Below are positions 47,376-56,215 of a DNA stretch of 64,000 nt, one piece after another. The notes beneath the pieces are model-generated. The model was given only the letters and a program-made list of their open reading frames with translations, was not told the DNA's origin and did not search any database. The stretch covers positions 682,001-746,000 of the forward strand of contig NZ_CP157743.1 in the NCBI RefSeq assembly GCF_030717995.2. The letters are read 5' to 3'. Positions within the stretch are counted from its first letter, which is position 1; each line of letters begins with the position of its first letter. Position numbers and translations under genes: made by a program. The DNA comes from Methylomarinum sp. Ch1-1. GTDB taxonomy: Bacteria > Pseudomonadota > Gammaproteobacteria > Methylococcales > Methylomonadaceae.

Positions 47376-47552
47376 TTGCAAATTTGCATGTTTTCTCCTT
47401 GATGATTTTTTATGAGATTTATAAGCCAGTAGCCTGGATGTAGCGTAGCGGTGTGACTGGCATGGTAGTCAGCTAGTTGGTGAAAGTCCAGACTTTGCCC
47501 TTTGAGAAGGGAAGAATTAGGCGAAAGCAACGGTGTCCAAAGAAACACCCGG
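47376..47552. repeat. Truncated copy of the group II intron 5' end with its upstream flank
   Basis: 47451-47552 repeats the first ~100 bases of the intron (GTGTGACTGGCATGG onward) and 47376-47450 repeats the sequence upstream of the intron at 36032-36099, including the ATG region of yaiI. So a segment of the yaiI-intron junction was copied here after the intron had inserted. It is diverged by small changes and ends abruptly. Confidence 0.88.
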
Positions 47553-47658
47553 GAGGAAGCAGGTCAAGATTTTATAGTTATTTTATCAAAAAAAGAGGCT
47601 AATCTCATTATAGCTTACAAATCAAAGTTGTAACTATTCAGTATCTTTCGGGTTTTAG

Positions 47659-49364
47659 GTAACTTCTCAAAAAGTCGAGGCAACTTCTCGCAAAATAAGC
47701 AACATTATGCGAAGCTAGCGCCCTATGAGTAAACGTCTAAGCCTCCCAGAGATTCCGGATTCCGAACGCACCCCATTAGTGGATGCGTTGCTGGGCATCA
47801 TCGAATCTTTGTCAGAAACAGTCCAGCGCCAGGACGAAGAAATCGGCTGCTTGAAAGACGAAATAGCCATCTTGAAGGGCGAAAAAGCGCGTCCAAAATT
47901 CAAGCCGAGTGGCATGACGCAAGAAACCGATGGCAAACCGACGTCGGAAACCGGCAAGGACAAGAAAAAACGGGCGTTTCTCGAAGAAACGGAGTAAGCC
48001 GCAACAGCTGGTCATCCATGAAGAACAAGTGATTCGCCCGCCCGATCTGGCCTCCGGCTCGCGTTTTAAGGGCTATCGGGACACTGTCGTCCAAGATTTG
48101 CTGCTCGAATCCCGTAATACCCGTTACCGACTCGAATGCTGGCAAACGCCGGAGGGCCAATTCGTGAGCGGTCAATTACCGCCCGAGGTAGACGGGCATT
48201 TTGGCCCGCATTTACAGGCGACCGTCAAATACCTGCATCACCACAGTCGCATTCCGCAGCCGCTGTTAAGGGAGATGCTGCTGGAATGGGGCATCGACAT
48301 TTCGGTCGGTCAAATCGATGCGCTGTTGACAGGACAGCAGGCGCGTTTCCAGTTGGAGAAAGAGGAATTGCTCAGGGCTGGGCTTGAAGTCTCGCCGGCC
48401 ATCACGGTGGATGACACAGGGCACTGCCATCAAGGCCAAAACGGCTACACCACCCACATAGGCAACGACGATTTTGCCTGGTTTGCCAGTACCGCCCATA
48501 AAAACCGTCTGAATTTTCTGACCCTGCTGCGAGCCGGCGAAACCCAGCGCACAATCACCCTGGAAGGCCTGGCCTACATGCAACAGCAAGGCTTACCGCA
48601 GGAACTGATCGAGCGTTTAGCAACGCATGAAGTCCAAGACTTTGCCGATGAAACAGCTTGGCAAGCGCATCTGGCTGCATTAGGCATCGACAAAGAACGC
48701 CACCAACGGATCGCCAGCGAAGGCATACAGTGCGGTTGCCTGTTACAAAACGACCTGTGGCGGCGACTGGTGATCGTCAGCGATGATGCCGGCCAATTCC
48801 ATGTGCCGGGACTCCTGCATGCCTTATGCTGGGTCCATAGCGAGCGCTTGATCCACAAATTGATTCCGCTCAACGAGCCGCACCGCCAAGCCCAAGCCTT
48901 AGTGCGTGGCCAACTGTGGGAACTTTACCGTGACCTCAAACAGTATGCCATGGCGCCGGATGCCACTCAAAAAAGCGCATTGGGCACCCGGTTTGACGCT
49001 ATTTTTACCCAGAAAACCGACTTTGCCACATTAAATAACCTACTCAAGCGGCTCTACCGCAATAAAGCCGAGTTGCTGCAAGTGCTCGATTATCCGCAGA
49101 CACCGCTCCACACCAATGGTAGCGAACGGGATATTCGCGAACAAGTCATTCGGAAGAAAATCAGTGGCGGTACCCGCAGTGATCTGGGGCGACAGTGTCG
49201 AGACACGTTCTTGAGCCTCAAAAAGACCTGCCGAAAACTGGGTATCTCGTTTTGGCAATATCTATTGGACCGGACCAAGGGAACGAATACGATTCCGCCA
49301 CTACCCGAACTGATACGTCAACGCGCGGCCGCTCGGCTCGTGCCATGAGTTATTGAGAAGTTAC
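47659..49364 (+). mobile_element. IS66-like insertion sequence (ISBst12-type, transposase only)
   Basis: 1706 bases. Terminal inverted repeats GTAACTTCTCAA and the complement TTGAGAAGTTAC. Exact 8-bp target duplication GGTTTTAG at 47651-47658 and 49365-49372; 8 bp is normal for IS66. It carries one transposase gene, no tnpA or tnpB. It landed in the left terminal repeat of B copy 2. Confidence 0.93.
47725..49348 (+). pseudogene. IS66-family transposase, in two frames
   Basis: First frame (47725-47997): leucine-zipper-like N-terminus ESLSETVQRQDEEIGCLKDEIAIL. Second frame (readable from before 47960 to 49348): PQLPPEVDGHFGPHLQATVKYL-type domain, catalytic Asp in ITVDDTGHCHQG, second Asp in LLHALCWVHSERL and Glu in NGSERDIREQVIRKKISGGTRSDLG. 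The frames join at AAGAAAAAACGG (about 47962-47972); removing one A from the A6 run gives one continuous protein. This is either a recent inactivating insertion or slippage-dependent expression. Confidence 0.88.
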
Positions 49365-49677
49365 GGTTTTAGGCAGTAGGTCATTGATTTCTCGGGACGC
49401 GTGAATACATCCATGTAAGCTCTGACTGCAACGTCCTGTTGCAGACAGCCCGATAAATCAATAACCTACTCCCTCTTAGTAAAACTACGCTGAATAATTA
49501 CTCAAAGTTTTAGATAGAGCTATTTTTCTAGACCCGACCCTTCGTTACACACTGGCTAATGGATGCCCCGATTGGTTGCAGGCTACTTACAAAATACTGT
49601 GTGGCGTGTTCATTAAAAGTAGCTGATGACCGAAAAATACTTATCTGACAAAATAGCACATCCTTCTGGAGACTGCT

Positions 49678-51957
49678 ATGAAACCCTTATTAGACATACT
49701 GGAACAAATTAACAAACCCGGCTCATTTTGCGCTATTGACGAAATGCAGCCATGTTTTCCCGGCCTGGAAATTGAACATGTCGGAACCATTGGATTACCG
49801 TTGATCGATGAACAGGCCCGGCAGATCATCGCGCAAGCCAGTCAGGCGCCTTATGGTTTGGGCGACAAAACCCTGGTTGATACGGATATCAGGCGCGTAT
49901 GGGAATTGCAACCCGAACAGTTCCGGCTAACTAATCCCGACTGGGATCTGCGCTTGAGCGAAACGATCGAATCGATAAGAAAAACGCTGGGCGTGGGTAA
50001 GGGCGAGATTATCTGCGATCCTTATAAGTTGCTGCTTTATGAGGCCGGTAGCTTCTTTGTGCCTCACCGGGATACTGAAAAGATCGAGAATATGTTTGCA
50101 ACGCTAATCGTGACCCTGCCTTCCCGGCATCAAGGCGGCGAGTTAATTGTTTCTCATGCAGGAGAAGAAAAGTGTTTTGCTTCCGGTGGCGATGGAAGCG
50201 AGTATTACATCCGCTACGCGGCTTTTTACGCCGATTGTCAACATGAGGTTAAGCCATTAACGGACGGTTACCGTTTATGTCTGGTTTACAACTTGGCATT
50301 GGCCAATGTTAAAGAACAACCTGTCGCCGCCGAATATTCCGCGGTAACTCGACAACTTAAAGAATACCTTAAATCCTGGAAGCAACGCGAAGACAGCGAA
50401 AAGCTGGCGATTCTGCTGGAACATCAATACACTCAAGCCGGCATAAGCATGAGTAACCTGAAAAATCTGGATAGAACACAGGCGCAGGTTTTGATTCAGG
50501 CGGCCGAACAAGCGGGTTGTAAAGCCTATCTTGCCTTGCTGACATTGTGGGAATCAGGCGATGCGGAGGAAATCTACTACGGTGACTATCACCGATACGG
50601 TTACAATTATGATGACGAAGATGAGGAATTCGAAATAGGAGAAATTTTCGACAGCTCCCTGACTGTTGATCATTGGCAGGATAGTACAGGCATCATTCAC
50701 GATTTCGGAGAAATGTCTATCGCCGAAGAGCAGATTGTATCGCGGCGACCATTGAGGGAAGGCCGTCCTGATCAGCAGGAAGTCGAGGGACCGACCGGTA
50801 ATGCCGGCGCGACAATCGACCGCTGGTATCGCCGCGCCGCGATTGTGCTGTGGCCCGAGCAACGGCATTTAAGAATCTTAACGCAGTTTGGCGAACGCTC
50901 ATCGGTTTATCGGTTACAAGACATGCTTCAGAACGGCGCCGATCCATCGCTTTGCCGCGAGTTCGCTGCAGAAATTATCTTGCATTGGAAAGACTCGAGT
51001 CCTTATCATTGGTCTCGAAGCGATAGTGACTCGGAACTTCACAACAGTTTTCTTGCCGCACTCTTGCAATTGCAAGATCAAACTCTGTTGCAAAACTTTT
51101 TAGATCGGATTCTTTGCCAAAATTTCGCCGGCGGCGAAGGGCGATTGTTGGCGGAAAATTTACGCTACTATGGTTGGCAATGCGCCGAACGCGCCCTGGA
51201 AACAATGTCGCACCAACAACAAAACGCCAACATTGTCGCCTGCATAAAAATTCTGGATGTTTTGGCGGATAACGCTGTCTTTCCGTCTGACAATGAAGAA
51301 CGGCAACGCCTTTGCCGCACCGCGGCACAAAATTGCCTGAGCAACTGGCGAAAATTGATTGAATCGGACGAACTCCGCCGCAACGATTGGCGTGGACAAA
51401 ACGAGGCGTTACAACGAGCCGCGATAACCGGTTTATTTCGCGTCTGTCACCGCCTGCAAATGGATGAAGCACTGCAAACGCTGGCCGACTGGCTTACCCA
51501 GCAAACTCAAGTGCTATCGTTGCGCGGCGTTTTATTACCTTGTCTTCATGATTTGAACGATTGGTTCAGCGAACAAAACAGAGCAAACCCGGCTTTCGCC
51601 ACCCTGTTGGCTACATGTCTGCAGCAAATCAAGGCATTGGCGGACGTAATTATTGAAGAACCCAAGGATTGGCGACAATCGCATTTGCTATCATGCCAAT
51701 GCAAGGACTGCCAAACGATCAATCAATTCGTTCGGGACCCGAAAGCGCAAGAGTATCGTATGTGCGCCAATCAAAATATTCGTTCGCATATCGAATCCAA
51801 TATCAGAACCGAACGTCTGGACATAGATTGCGCCACCGATAAAAAAGGCCGGCCCTATACGTTGATATGCACTAAAAACCGCGCCTCTTATCATCGCGCG
51901 TTACGGCAAAAGGCTTGTGATACGGAAGCCTGGCAACGCCTGGCTGCTCTCAGCTAG
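49678..51957 (+). CDS. 2OG-Fe(II) oxygenase with large C-terminal region
   Basis: 759 residues. Residues ~110-210 form a prolyl-4-hydroxylase-like 2-oxoglutarate/iron domain: KLLLYEAGSFFVPHRDTEK (iron ligands His and Asp), LIVTLPSRHQGGELIVSHAG, DCQHEVKPLTDGYRLCLVYNL (second His and the 2OG-binding Arg). The remaining ~540 residues are mostly helical with acidic patches (YDDEDEEFEIGEIFD) and a C-terminal cluster CQCKDCQTINQFV. Whole-length relatives are known as uncharacterised 2OG oxygenases; the substrate is unknown. A GGAGA ribosome site precedes the ATG. It sits alone among IS elements and repeats. Confidence 0.8.
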   Translation: MKPLLDILEQINKPGSFCAIDEMQPCFPGLEIEHVGTIGLPLIDEQARQIIAQASQAPYGLGDKTLVDTDIRRVWELQPEQFRLTNPDWDLRLSETIESIRKTLGVGKGEIICDPYKLLLYEAGSFFVPHRDTEKIENMFATLIVTLPSRHQGGELIVSHAGEEKCFASGGDGSEYYIRYAAFYADCQHEVKPLTDGYRLCLVYNLALANVKEQPVAAEYSAVTRQLKEYLKSWKQREDSEKLAILLEHQYTQAGISMSNLKNLDRTQAQVLIQAAEQAGCKAYLALLTLWESGDAEEIYYGDYHRYGYNYDDEDEEFEIGEIFDSSLTVDHWQDSTGIIHDFGEMSIAEEQIVSRRPLREGRPDQQEVEGPTGNAGATIDRWYRRAAIVLWPEQRHLRILTQFGERSSVYRLQDMLQNGADPSLCREFAAEIILHWKDSSPYHWSRSDSDSELHNSFLAALLQLQDQTLLQNFLDRILCQNFAGGEGRLLAENLRYYGWQCAERALETMSHQQQNANIVACIKILDVLADNAVFPSDNEERQRLCRTAAQNCLSNWRKLIESDELRRNDWRGQNEALQRAAITGLFRVCHRLQMDEALQTLADWLTQQTQVLSLRGVLLPCLHDLNDWFSEQNRANPAFATLLATCLQQIKALADVIIEEPKDWRQSHLLSCQCKDCQTINQFVRDPKAQEYRMCANQNIRSHIESNIRTERLDIDCATDKKGRPYTLICTKNRASYHRALRQKACDTEAWQRLAALS

Positions 51958-52403
51958 TAACCAAAGGAACATAGTGGAATCCGAGATAATATCAGCCACG
52001 TTTATCCTGGATTCCGCAGTCCATCCAGGAAACAAACTGAAACGGCAATAATTCCTAGTACTCAGTCATGTAGACGGCTACTCGGTAGGCGCCAGCAATT
52101 CCCAGTTTGAGTATTTTTGCGGTGTTTAGGGCATGGGGTGTGTCTGTCGAGGAGCGCCGTAAACCCATCCCTGGGGGCTTGATGGCAGCATCCTTGCTGC
52201 CGACATCCTCGCCAAACACACCCCATGCCCTTTTTGAACGCCAAAGTGGGAATTGCTGCCCAATTGGGGAGGAGTCTATATATGGGAAATATTGCGGTAA
52301 GATGTGGGTAGGGTGTGCTGACGATAGGAAGCGCACCGGTTTTTGATGCGCTTCACGCAGTTCGGCACATCCTACAAAGGTAAAGTGGAGTAGGAGCGCC
52401 GCC
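51958..52403. repeat. Gene-free region with REP-like and O repeats
   Basis: 51975-52031 is a REP-like palindrome of the GGATTCCGCAG type. 52093-52258 is a simple O element (166 bases, no H) without a clear target duplication. 52317-52332 is the REP core GCTGACGATAGGAAGC. The left end of the IS4-family IS follows. Confidence 0.8.
52093..52258. mobile_element. O element without hairpin H
   Basis: Ends CAGCAATTCCCAGTTTG and GTGGGAATTGCTG, 166 bases, uninterrupted centre. The 9-mers on either side (GGTAGGCGC and CCCAATTGG) do not match, so the copy has been rearranged or its duplication has decayed. Confidence 0.85.
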
Positions 52404-53838
52404 CATAAGCGCCAACTTAAGCATCTAAGTAATTGATTAAAAAAGGCTAACACCTAAAGCCCGACATTCAGTAATGAGCTCCAAAACTCGATCCGGCAAA
52501 CCCTGAAGCTTTCTCTTGCGCGGGCGTTCGCAAAGGCTTTTTATGCAGTCGTCAATAAAGCGCTCATTTTTTGGAAAACAAGCCTTAAGTCCGTACTTGA
52601 TCTCATCGGCGATCGTGCGCCATAAGCGCCAATGGGTAATTGAACGATCGCCGTCCATTGTGGTGGCCGCTCGGCCGAATCGGCGTTGCGCTATTTTTTG
52701 AGTCACTGCAGCAAACAGTAACTTGCCGTGCAAATACAAATCCGCCAGCTTGCTGTCTTTTCGGGCGCGTAGCCGGTCGATATCGAGCAAGCTCTTTAGC
52801 CGCTTTATGACCAGCTCCACTTGCCAACGAACCCGGTAGAGCTCAGCGATTGATTTCGTGTCGAGCAGCGACTCGGGGAGCGAAGTAAAAATCAACACCC
52901 AGCCGCTCAGCATCAAGGTCTTTTGGCTCGCCGTGCGACCTTTATCACGCGCGCGTTGTTTCGCTTTGCGGCGTGCTTGCGCCGCCTGTTCCGGCGGTAA
53001 CGGCATGGCATGCACCACGCCTTCAATACGTTTGTCTTGATGACACAGATAAACCGGTATCGCACCCGGCTGACCATTCAAATCGCGTATGCGCTGTTCC
53101 CAATCGATTTTGACATTTTTCGGTTCGTTGCGCCTTTCGTAAAGGGTCATGCTGTGTGGATTGTAGCGCAGCACAACGTGGCCGCCGCGATCAATGACCG
53201 GGACTAAAGACTTCGGTTGGTTGTAGCCTCGATCAACCACCGCGACATCACCTGCGGCTAACTGATAGTGATCCAAGCTCTCGCCGACTTTATCGGTCGT
53301 GACGTTGACCTCGCGGAGTGTCAAGCTCAACAGGTCGATGGCCACATGCAAGCGATACGTTGTTTCTTTCGCACCGGGTTCTTGCACGGTCGAACCGTCA
53401 ATCACAATGAAATTCAAGGAGCCATTGTTGATCTGTTTATCCAATCCGAACACACGCTTCAGTAACGACTTGATCCACACCACGCAGGCCACCAGTCGCT
53501 TGGTCACCGCCGTGTCGCTCAAACAGCCTTGAAGCTTGGCAACTTCGCCGGCACAGCTGCGCAACGACAAGTCCAGTCCGCAATACAACAGGACTAGTAG
53601 CTGCAATAATTGCAACGGTGATCGGATTTTCCGTGCCCGTGCAAACGCCTGTAATTCATAGGCCTGCTCCTGGAAATCTGCTGGGAGCTCTTGCAAAAAG
53701 TCATCAAAAAGGGTATCTGTTAGCTGTGGCTGCTTCATAGAGATTTTCACTTTCGTCGGTAAAAATACTCTATGTTGTGGTCACACCTTGATTTTTCAAC
53801 TGTGAATCAAAGTCTTGCGTCTTAAGTTGGCGCTTATG
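52404..53838 (-). mobile_element. IS4-family insertion sequence
   Basis: 1435 bases with perfect 18-bp terminal inverted repeats CATAAGCGCCAACTTAAG. One intact transposase gene. No target duplication is recognised: the left flank is from a GAGCGCCGCC repeat and the right flank from a GAATCCGCCC repeat, so recombination between copies is likely. Confidence 0.9.
52437..53750 (-). CDS. IS4-family transposase
   Basis: 437 residues. DDE triad: Asp in FIVIDGSTVQEPGAK, Asp in VAVVDRGYNQPKSL and Glu in the IS4 Y-(2)-R-(3)-E-(6)-K motif, here YRVRWQVELVIKRLK. The N-terminal region is a helical DNA-binding part. Intact and possibly active. Confidence 0.93.
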   Translation of the reverse strand: MKISMKQPQLTDTLFDDFLQELPADFQEQAYELQAFARARKIRSPLQLLQLLVLLYCGLDLSLRSCAGEVAKLQGCLSDTAVTKRLVACVVWIKSLLKRVFGLDKQINNGSLNFIVIDGSTVQEPGAKETTYRLHVAIDLLSLTLREVNVTTDKVGESLDHYQLAAGDVAVVDRGYNQPKSLVPVIDRGGHVVLRYNPHSMTLYERRNEPKNVKIDWEQRIRDLNGQPGAIPVYLCHQDKRIEGVVHAMPLPPEQAAQARRKAKQRARDKGRTASQKTLMLSGWVLIFTSLPESLLDTKSIAELYRVRWQVELVIKRLKSLLDIDRLRARKDSKLADLYLHGKLLFAAVTQKIAQRRFGRAATTMDGDRSITHWRLWRTIADEIKYGLKACFPKNERFIDDCIKSLCERPRKRKLQGLPDRVLELITECRALGVSLF

Positions 53839-54025
53839 CGAATCCGCCCTACGGTCGCTGCCAATGTAGCCTTGTCTTCGTAGATGTGCTGAACTGCGTG
53901 AAGCGCATCTAAAACCGGTGCGCTTCCTCTTGTCATCTCACCCTACCCGCACCGTAGGGCGGCTTCGCGAAGCAAGCCGCCAAAACCCCGCCACCGGAGG
54001 CAAAATTGGCCGTTGTGCAAAGATA
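53839..54025. repeat. REP-like repeat remnants
   Basis: Contains a degenerate reverse REP-like unit (GCGCTTCCTCTTGTCATC) and the hairpin GGCGGCTTCGCGAAGCAAGCCGCC-type (53956 onward). No gene. Confidence 0.7.
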
Positions 54026-54715
54026 TTAGACTTTTTTGAAAATCAGATCCCAGACGCCATGGCCGAGACGCAGGCCGCGTTTTTCGAACTTGGTCAGAGG
54101 ACGGTAATCCGGGCGGGGACAAAAATCGTTGCTAGCGCTGGTATTGATCAGGCCGGATTCTGCGGAGAGGATCGGCAGCATGTCTTTAGCGTAATGTTCC
54201 CAGTCGGTGGCGGCATGAAAGTATCCGCCGGTATGCAGCTTTTTAATTAACAATTCGACGAAGCTGGGCCTAACGATTCGGCGTTTATGATGTTTTCTCT
54301 TATGCCAGGGATCGGGAAAAAACAAATGCACGCCGGCCAGGCTGTGATCGGGGATTTTTTGTTCCAAAATTTCGATCGCATCGTGATGATAGATTCTGAC
54401 ATTAGTCAGTCCTTTCTGCTCCAGCAGCAGCATTAGATGACCGACGCCGGGGCGGTGTACTTCGATGCCCAGATAATTCAGTTGAGGATTGGCCTCGGCC
54501 ATTTCCGCCAGGCTTTCGCCGTTGCCAAAACCGATTTCGACAATCACTGGCGCGTTGCGGGCAAAGACCTGCTCGTAGTCATAATTTTTTTGCGGATCGA
54601 GACAATATTTATCCCAATAATTGTCTAGCGCCTGTCTTTGTCCGGCCGTGGCGCGGCCCTGACGGCGGATATAACTGCGGATGCGGTTCGGCTCGATACG
54701 TTCTGGGCGGGTCAT
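54026..54715 (-). CDS. trmB: tRNA (guanine-N7-)-methyltransferase
   Basis: 229 residues. It methylates G46 in tRNA variable loops with SAM. Motifs: RIRSYIRRQGRATAGQRQALD, NAPVIVEIGFGNGESLAEMAEANP (SAM motif I), GIEVHRPGVGHLM, VHLFFPDPWHKRKHHKRRIV (conserved PDPWxKxxHxKRR) and ATDWEHYA. An ATG at 54715 and a GTG at 54721 are both possible starts. No coupled neighbour; repeats lie on both sides. Confidence 0.96.
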   Translation of the reverse strand: MTRPERIEPNRIRSYIRRQGRATAGQRQALDNYWDKYCLDPQKNYDYEQVFARNAPVIVEIGFGNGESLAEMAEANPQLNYLGIEVHRPGVGHLMLLLEQKGLTNVRIYHHDAIEILEQKIPDHSLAGVHLFFPDPWHKRKHHKRRIVRPSFVELLIKKLHTGGYFHAATDWEHYAKDMLPILSAESGLINTSASNDFCPRPDYRPLTKFEKRGLRLGHGVWDLIFKKV

Positions 54716-54721
54716 AATCAC

Positions 54722-55224
54722 AAATAAAGTTAGCTATTGATCTTTTTCTGGTTGTTTCCAATTTGGTCTGCAAGACATGGCGTAGACATCGCTAGCAACT
54801 AACAGCTCCTGCTTCTTGCTGAACTGACACATCTCAAATCTGACTTGCGATCGTCAGCCTTGAAATCTAAACCGGAAAAGCTAATTTGGTTTTTATTCTG
54901 AGTTTTGTTTGATAGCTATGTAATAAAAGCTAACCATACGGCATCGAAACCCGCGTTCTGCCGCTAAAAAGCAGATTATTGCTGATTAGTCATAACCATG
55001 AAAGTTTCTATTCAGCAAAACCACGCCGATACTTAATTTAGAATAACGACTCATCCCCAATCGTAGGGTGGATAAGCGGAGCGCATCCACCGGATCGGCA
55101 TCTTTGGTGAATGCGCCCTTCAGGCTTATCCACCCTACATGCCCTGCCGCGTTCGGTAAGTGGGCGAGCAGTTACAATTTAGATTGGGTTAAGCGCAGCG
55201 GCCTGTGCCTATCCAACCGTAGGC
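54722..55224. repeat. Intergenic region with family D MITE
   Basis: 54722-55034 holds no recognisable gene or repeat. 55043-55175 is a family D element. The remainder is the 3' flank of thiG. Confidence 0.7.
55043..55175. mobile_element. Family D palindromic MITE, copy 2
   Basis: Same 133-bp unit as at 30643, starting ATAACGACTCATCC (two changes) and ending GGCGAGCAGTTAC. Exact 8-bp target duplication AATTTAGA at 55035-55042 and 55176-55183. Confidence 0.9.
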
Positions 55225-56202
55225 TTAAAGAAACATTCCGTCTATCGGGGATGAAGCCGAAGCGAAGCGTTTTCTTGGCATGCGGCCGGCCAGAAACGCT
55301 TCCCTGCCCGCTTCGATGCCTTTTTTCATTGCCGACGCCATCAATACCGGATTTTTGGCAGCGGCGATGGCGGTGTTCATCAATACGCCATCACAACCCA
55401 GTTCCATCGCAATCGCCGCGTCGGATGCGGTGCCGACGCCGGCGTCGACCAGAATCGGCACATTGGCGTTTTCAACGATAGTCAGAATATTATGCGGGTT
55501 GCGTATGCCCAGACCGGAACCGATGGGTGCTGCCAATGGCATCACTGCGACACAACCGATGTCTTCCAGTCTTTTCGCGGCAATCGGATCGTCGTTGGTA
55601 TACACCATCACATCGAATCCATCCTTGACCAGCAGTTCGGCGGCGACATAGGTTTCCGCCACATCGGGGAACAAGGTTTTTTGGTCGGCCAATACTTCCA
55701 GTTTGACCAATTTATGTCCGCCCAATAGTTCCCTGGACAGACGGCAGGTTCTGACTGCATCATCGGCGGTAAAACAACCGGCGGTATTCGGCAATATCGT
55801 GTATTTGTCCGGTGAAATGACATCCAGCAAATTCGGCTCGTCGGCATTCTGACCGATATTGGTGCGACGTATCGCGACCGTGACGATTTCCGCTCCGCTG
55901 GCTTCTATCGCTAGACGGGTTTCTTCCAAGTCCTTGTATTTACCGGTGCCGACCAATAATCTGGAATGGTATTGTTTCCCAGCTATTGTAAAGAAGTCAT
56001 CTTGGCCGCCGCCGATCGCTTGAACGATTTCCAGACGGTCGTCCGCCTGCAGCTTTTTGCTGTTGTATTGATCAAAAGGCAGAATTTCTTTGTTCAACTC
56101 GACGGCAATGCGTTTTCCGTTCAAACCCAGGTCGGCTACGACATCGGAGACCGAACTGTTTTCACTGTATTCCCGCATCTCTCCATTTACAGATATTTTC
56201 AT
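55225..56202 (-). CDS. thiG: Fused sulfur carrier ThiS - thiazole synthase ThiG
   Basis: 325 residues in one frame. Residues 1-66 are a full ThiS ([20 protein letters not shown] … [13 protein letters not shown]), including the C-terminal Gly-Gly that in ThiS is thiocarboxylated. Residues ~70-325 are Thi[55 protein letters not shown] (with the Schiff-base Lys) and [32 protein letters not shown]. It makes the thiazole phosphate of thiamine. The fusion means the Gly-Gly is not at a free C-terminus unless the chain is cut. Confidence 0.92.
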   Translation of the reverse strand: MKISVNGEMREYSENSSVSDVVADLGLNGKRIAVELNKEILPFDQYNSKKLQADDRLEIVQAIGGGQDDFFTIAGKQYHSRLLVGTGKYKDLEETRLAIEASGAEIVTVAIRRTNIGQNADEPNLLDVISPDKYTILPNTAGCFTADDAVRTCRLSRELLGGHKLVKLEVLADQKTLFPDVAETYVAAELLVKDGFDVMVYTNDDPIAAKRLEDIGCVAVMPLAAPIGSGLGIRNPHNILTIVENANVPILVDAGVGTASDAAIAMELGCDGVLMNTAIAAAKNPVLMASAMKKGIEAGREAFLAGRMPRKRFASASSPIDGMFL

Positions 56203-56215
56203 AATTCAACTCTAA

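Larger units (their letters stand above)
47630..49501. mobile_element. Repeat element B copy 2, itself hosting the IS66-like element
   Basis: Starts GTAACTATTCAGTATC and ends CGCTGAATAATTAC with the same long terminal repeats as B copy 1. Exact 8-bp target duplication TCAAAGTT at 47622-47629 and 49502-49509. Without the IS and its duplication it is about 158 bases long and lacks the H hairpin and 51-bp array of copy 1. Confidence 0.88.
47567..49540. repeat. Repeat A copy 2, interrupted by element B copy 2
   Basis: The left part (about 47567-47629) and right part (49502-49540, ending CTAGACCCGACCC) align with copy 1. Between them is B copy 2 (47630-49501), flanked by the 8-bp repeat TCAAAGTT. 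Confidence 0.75.
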
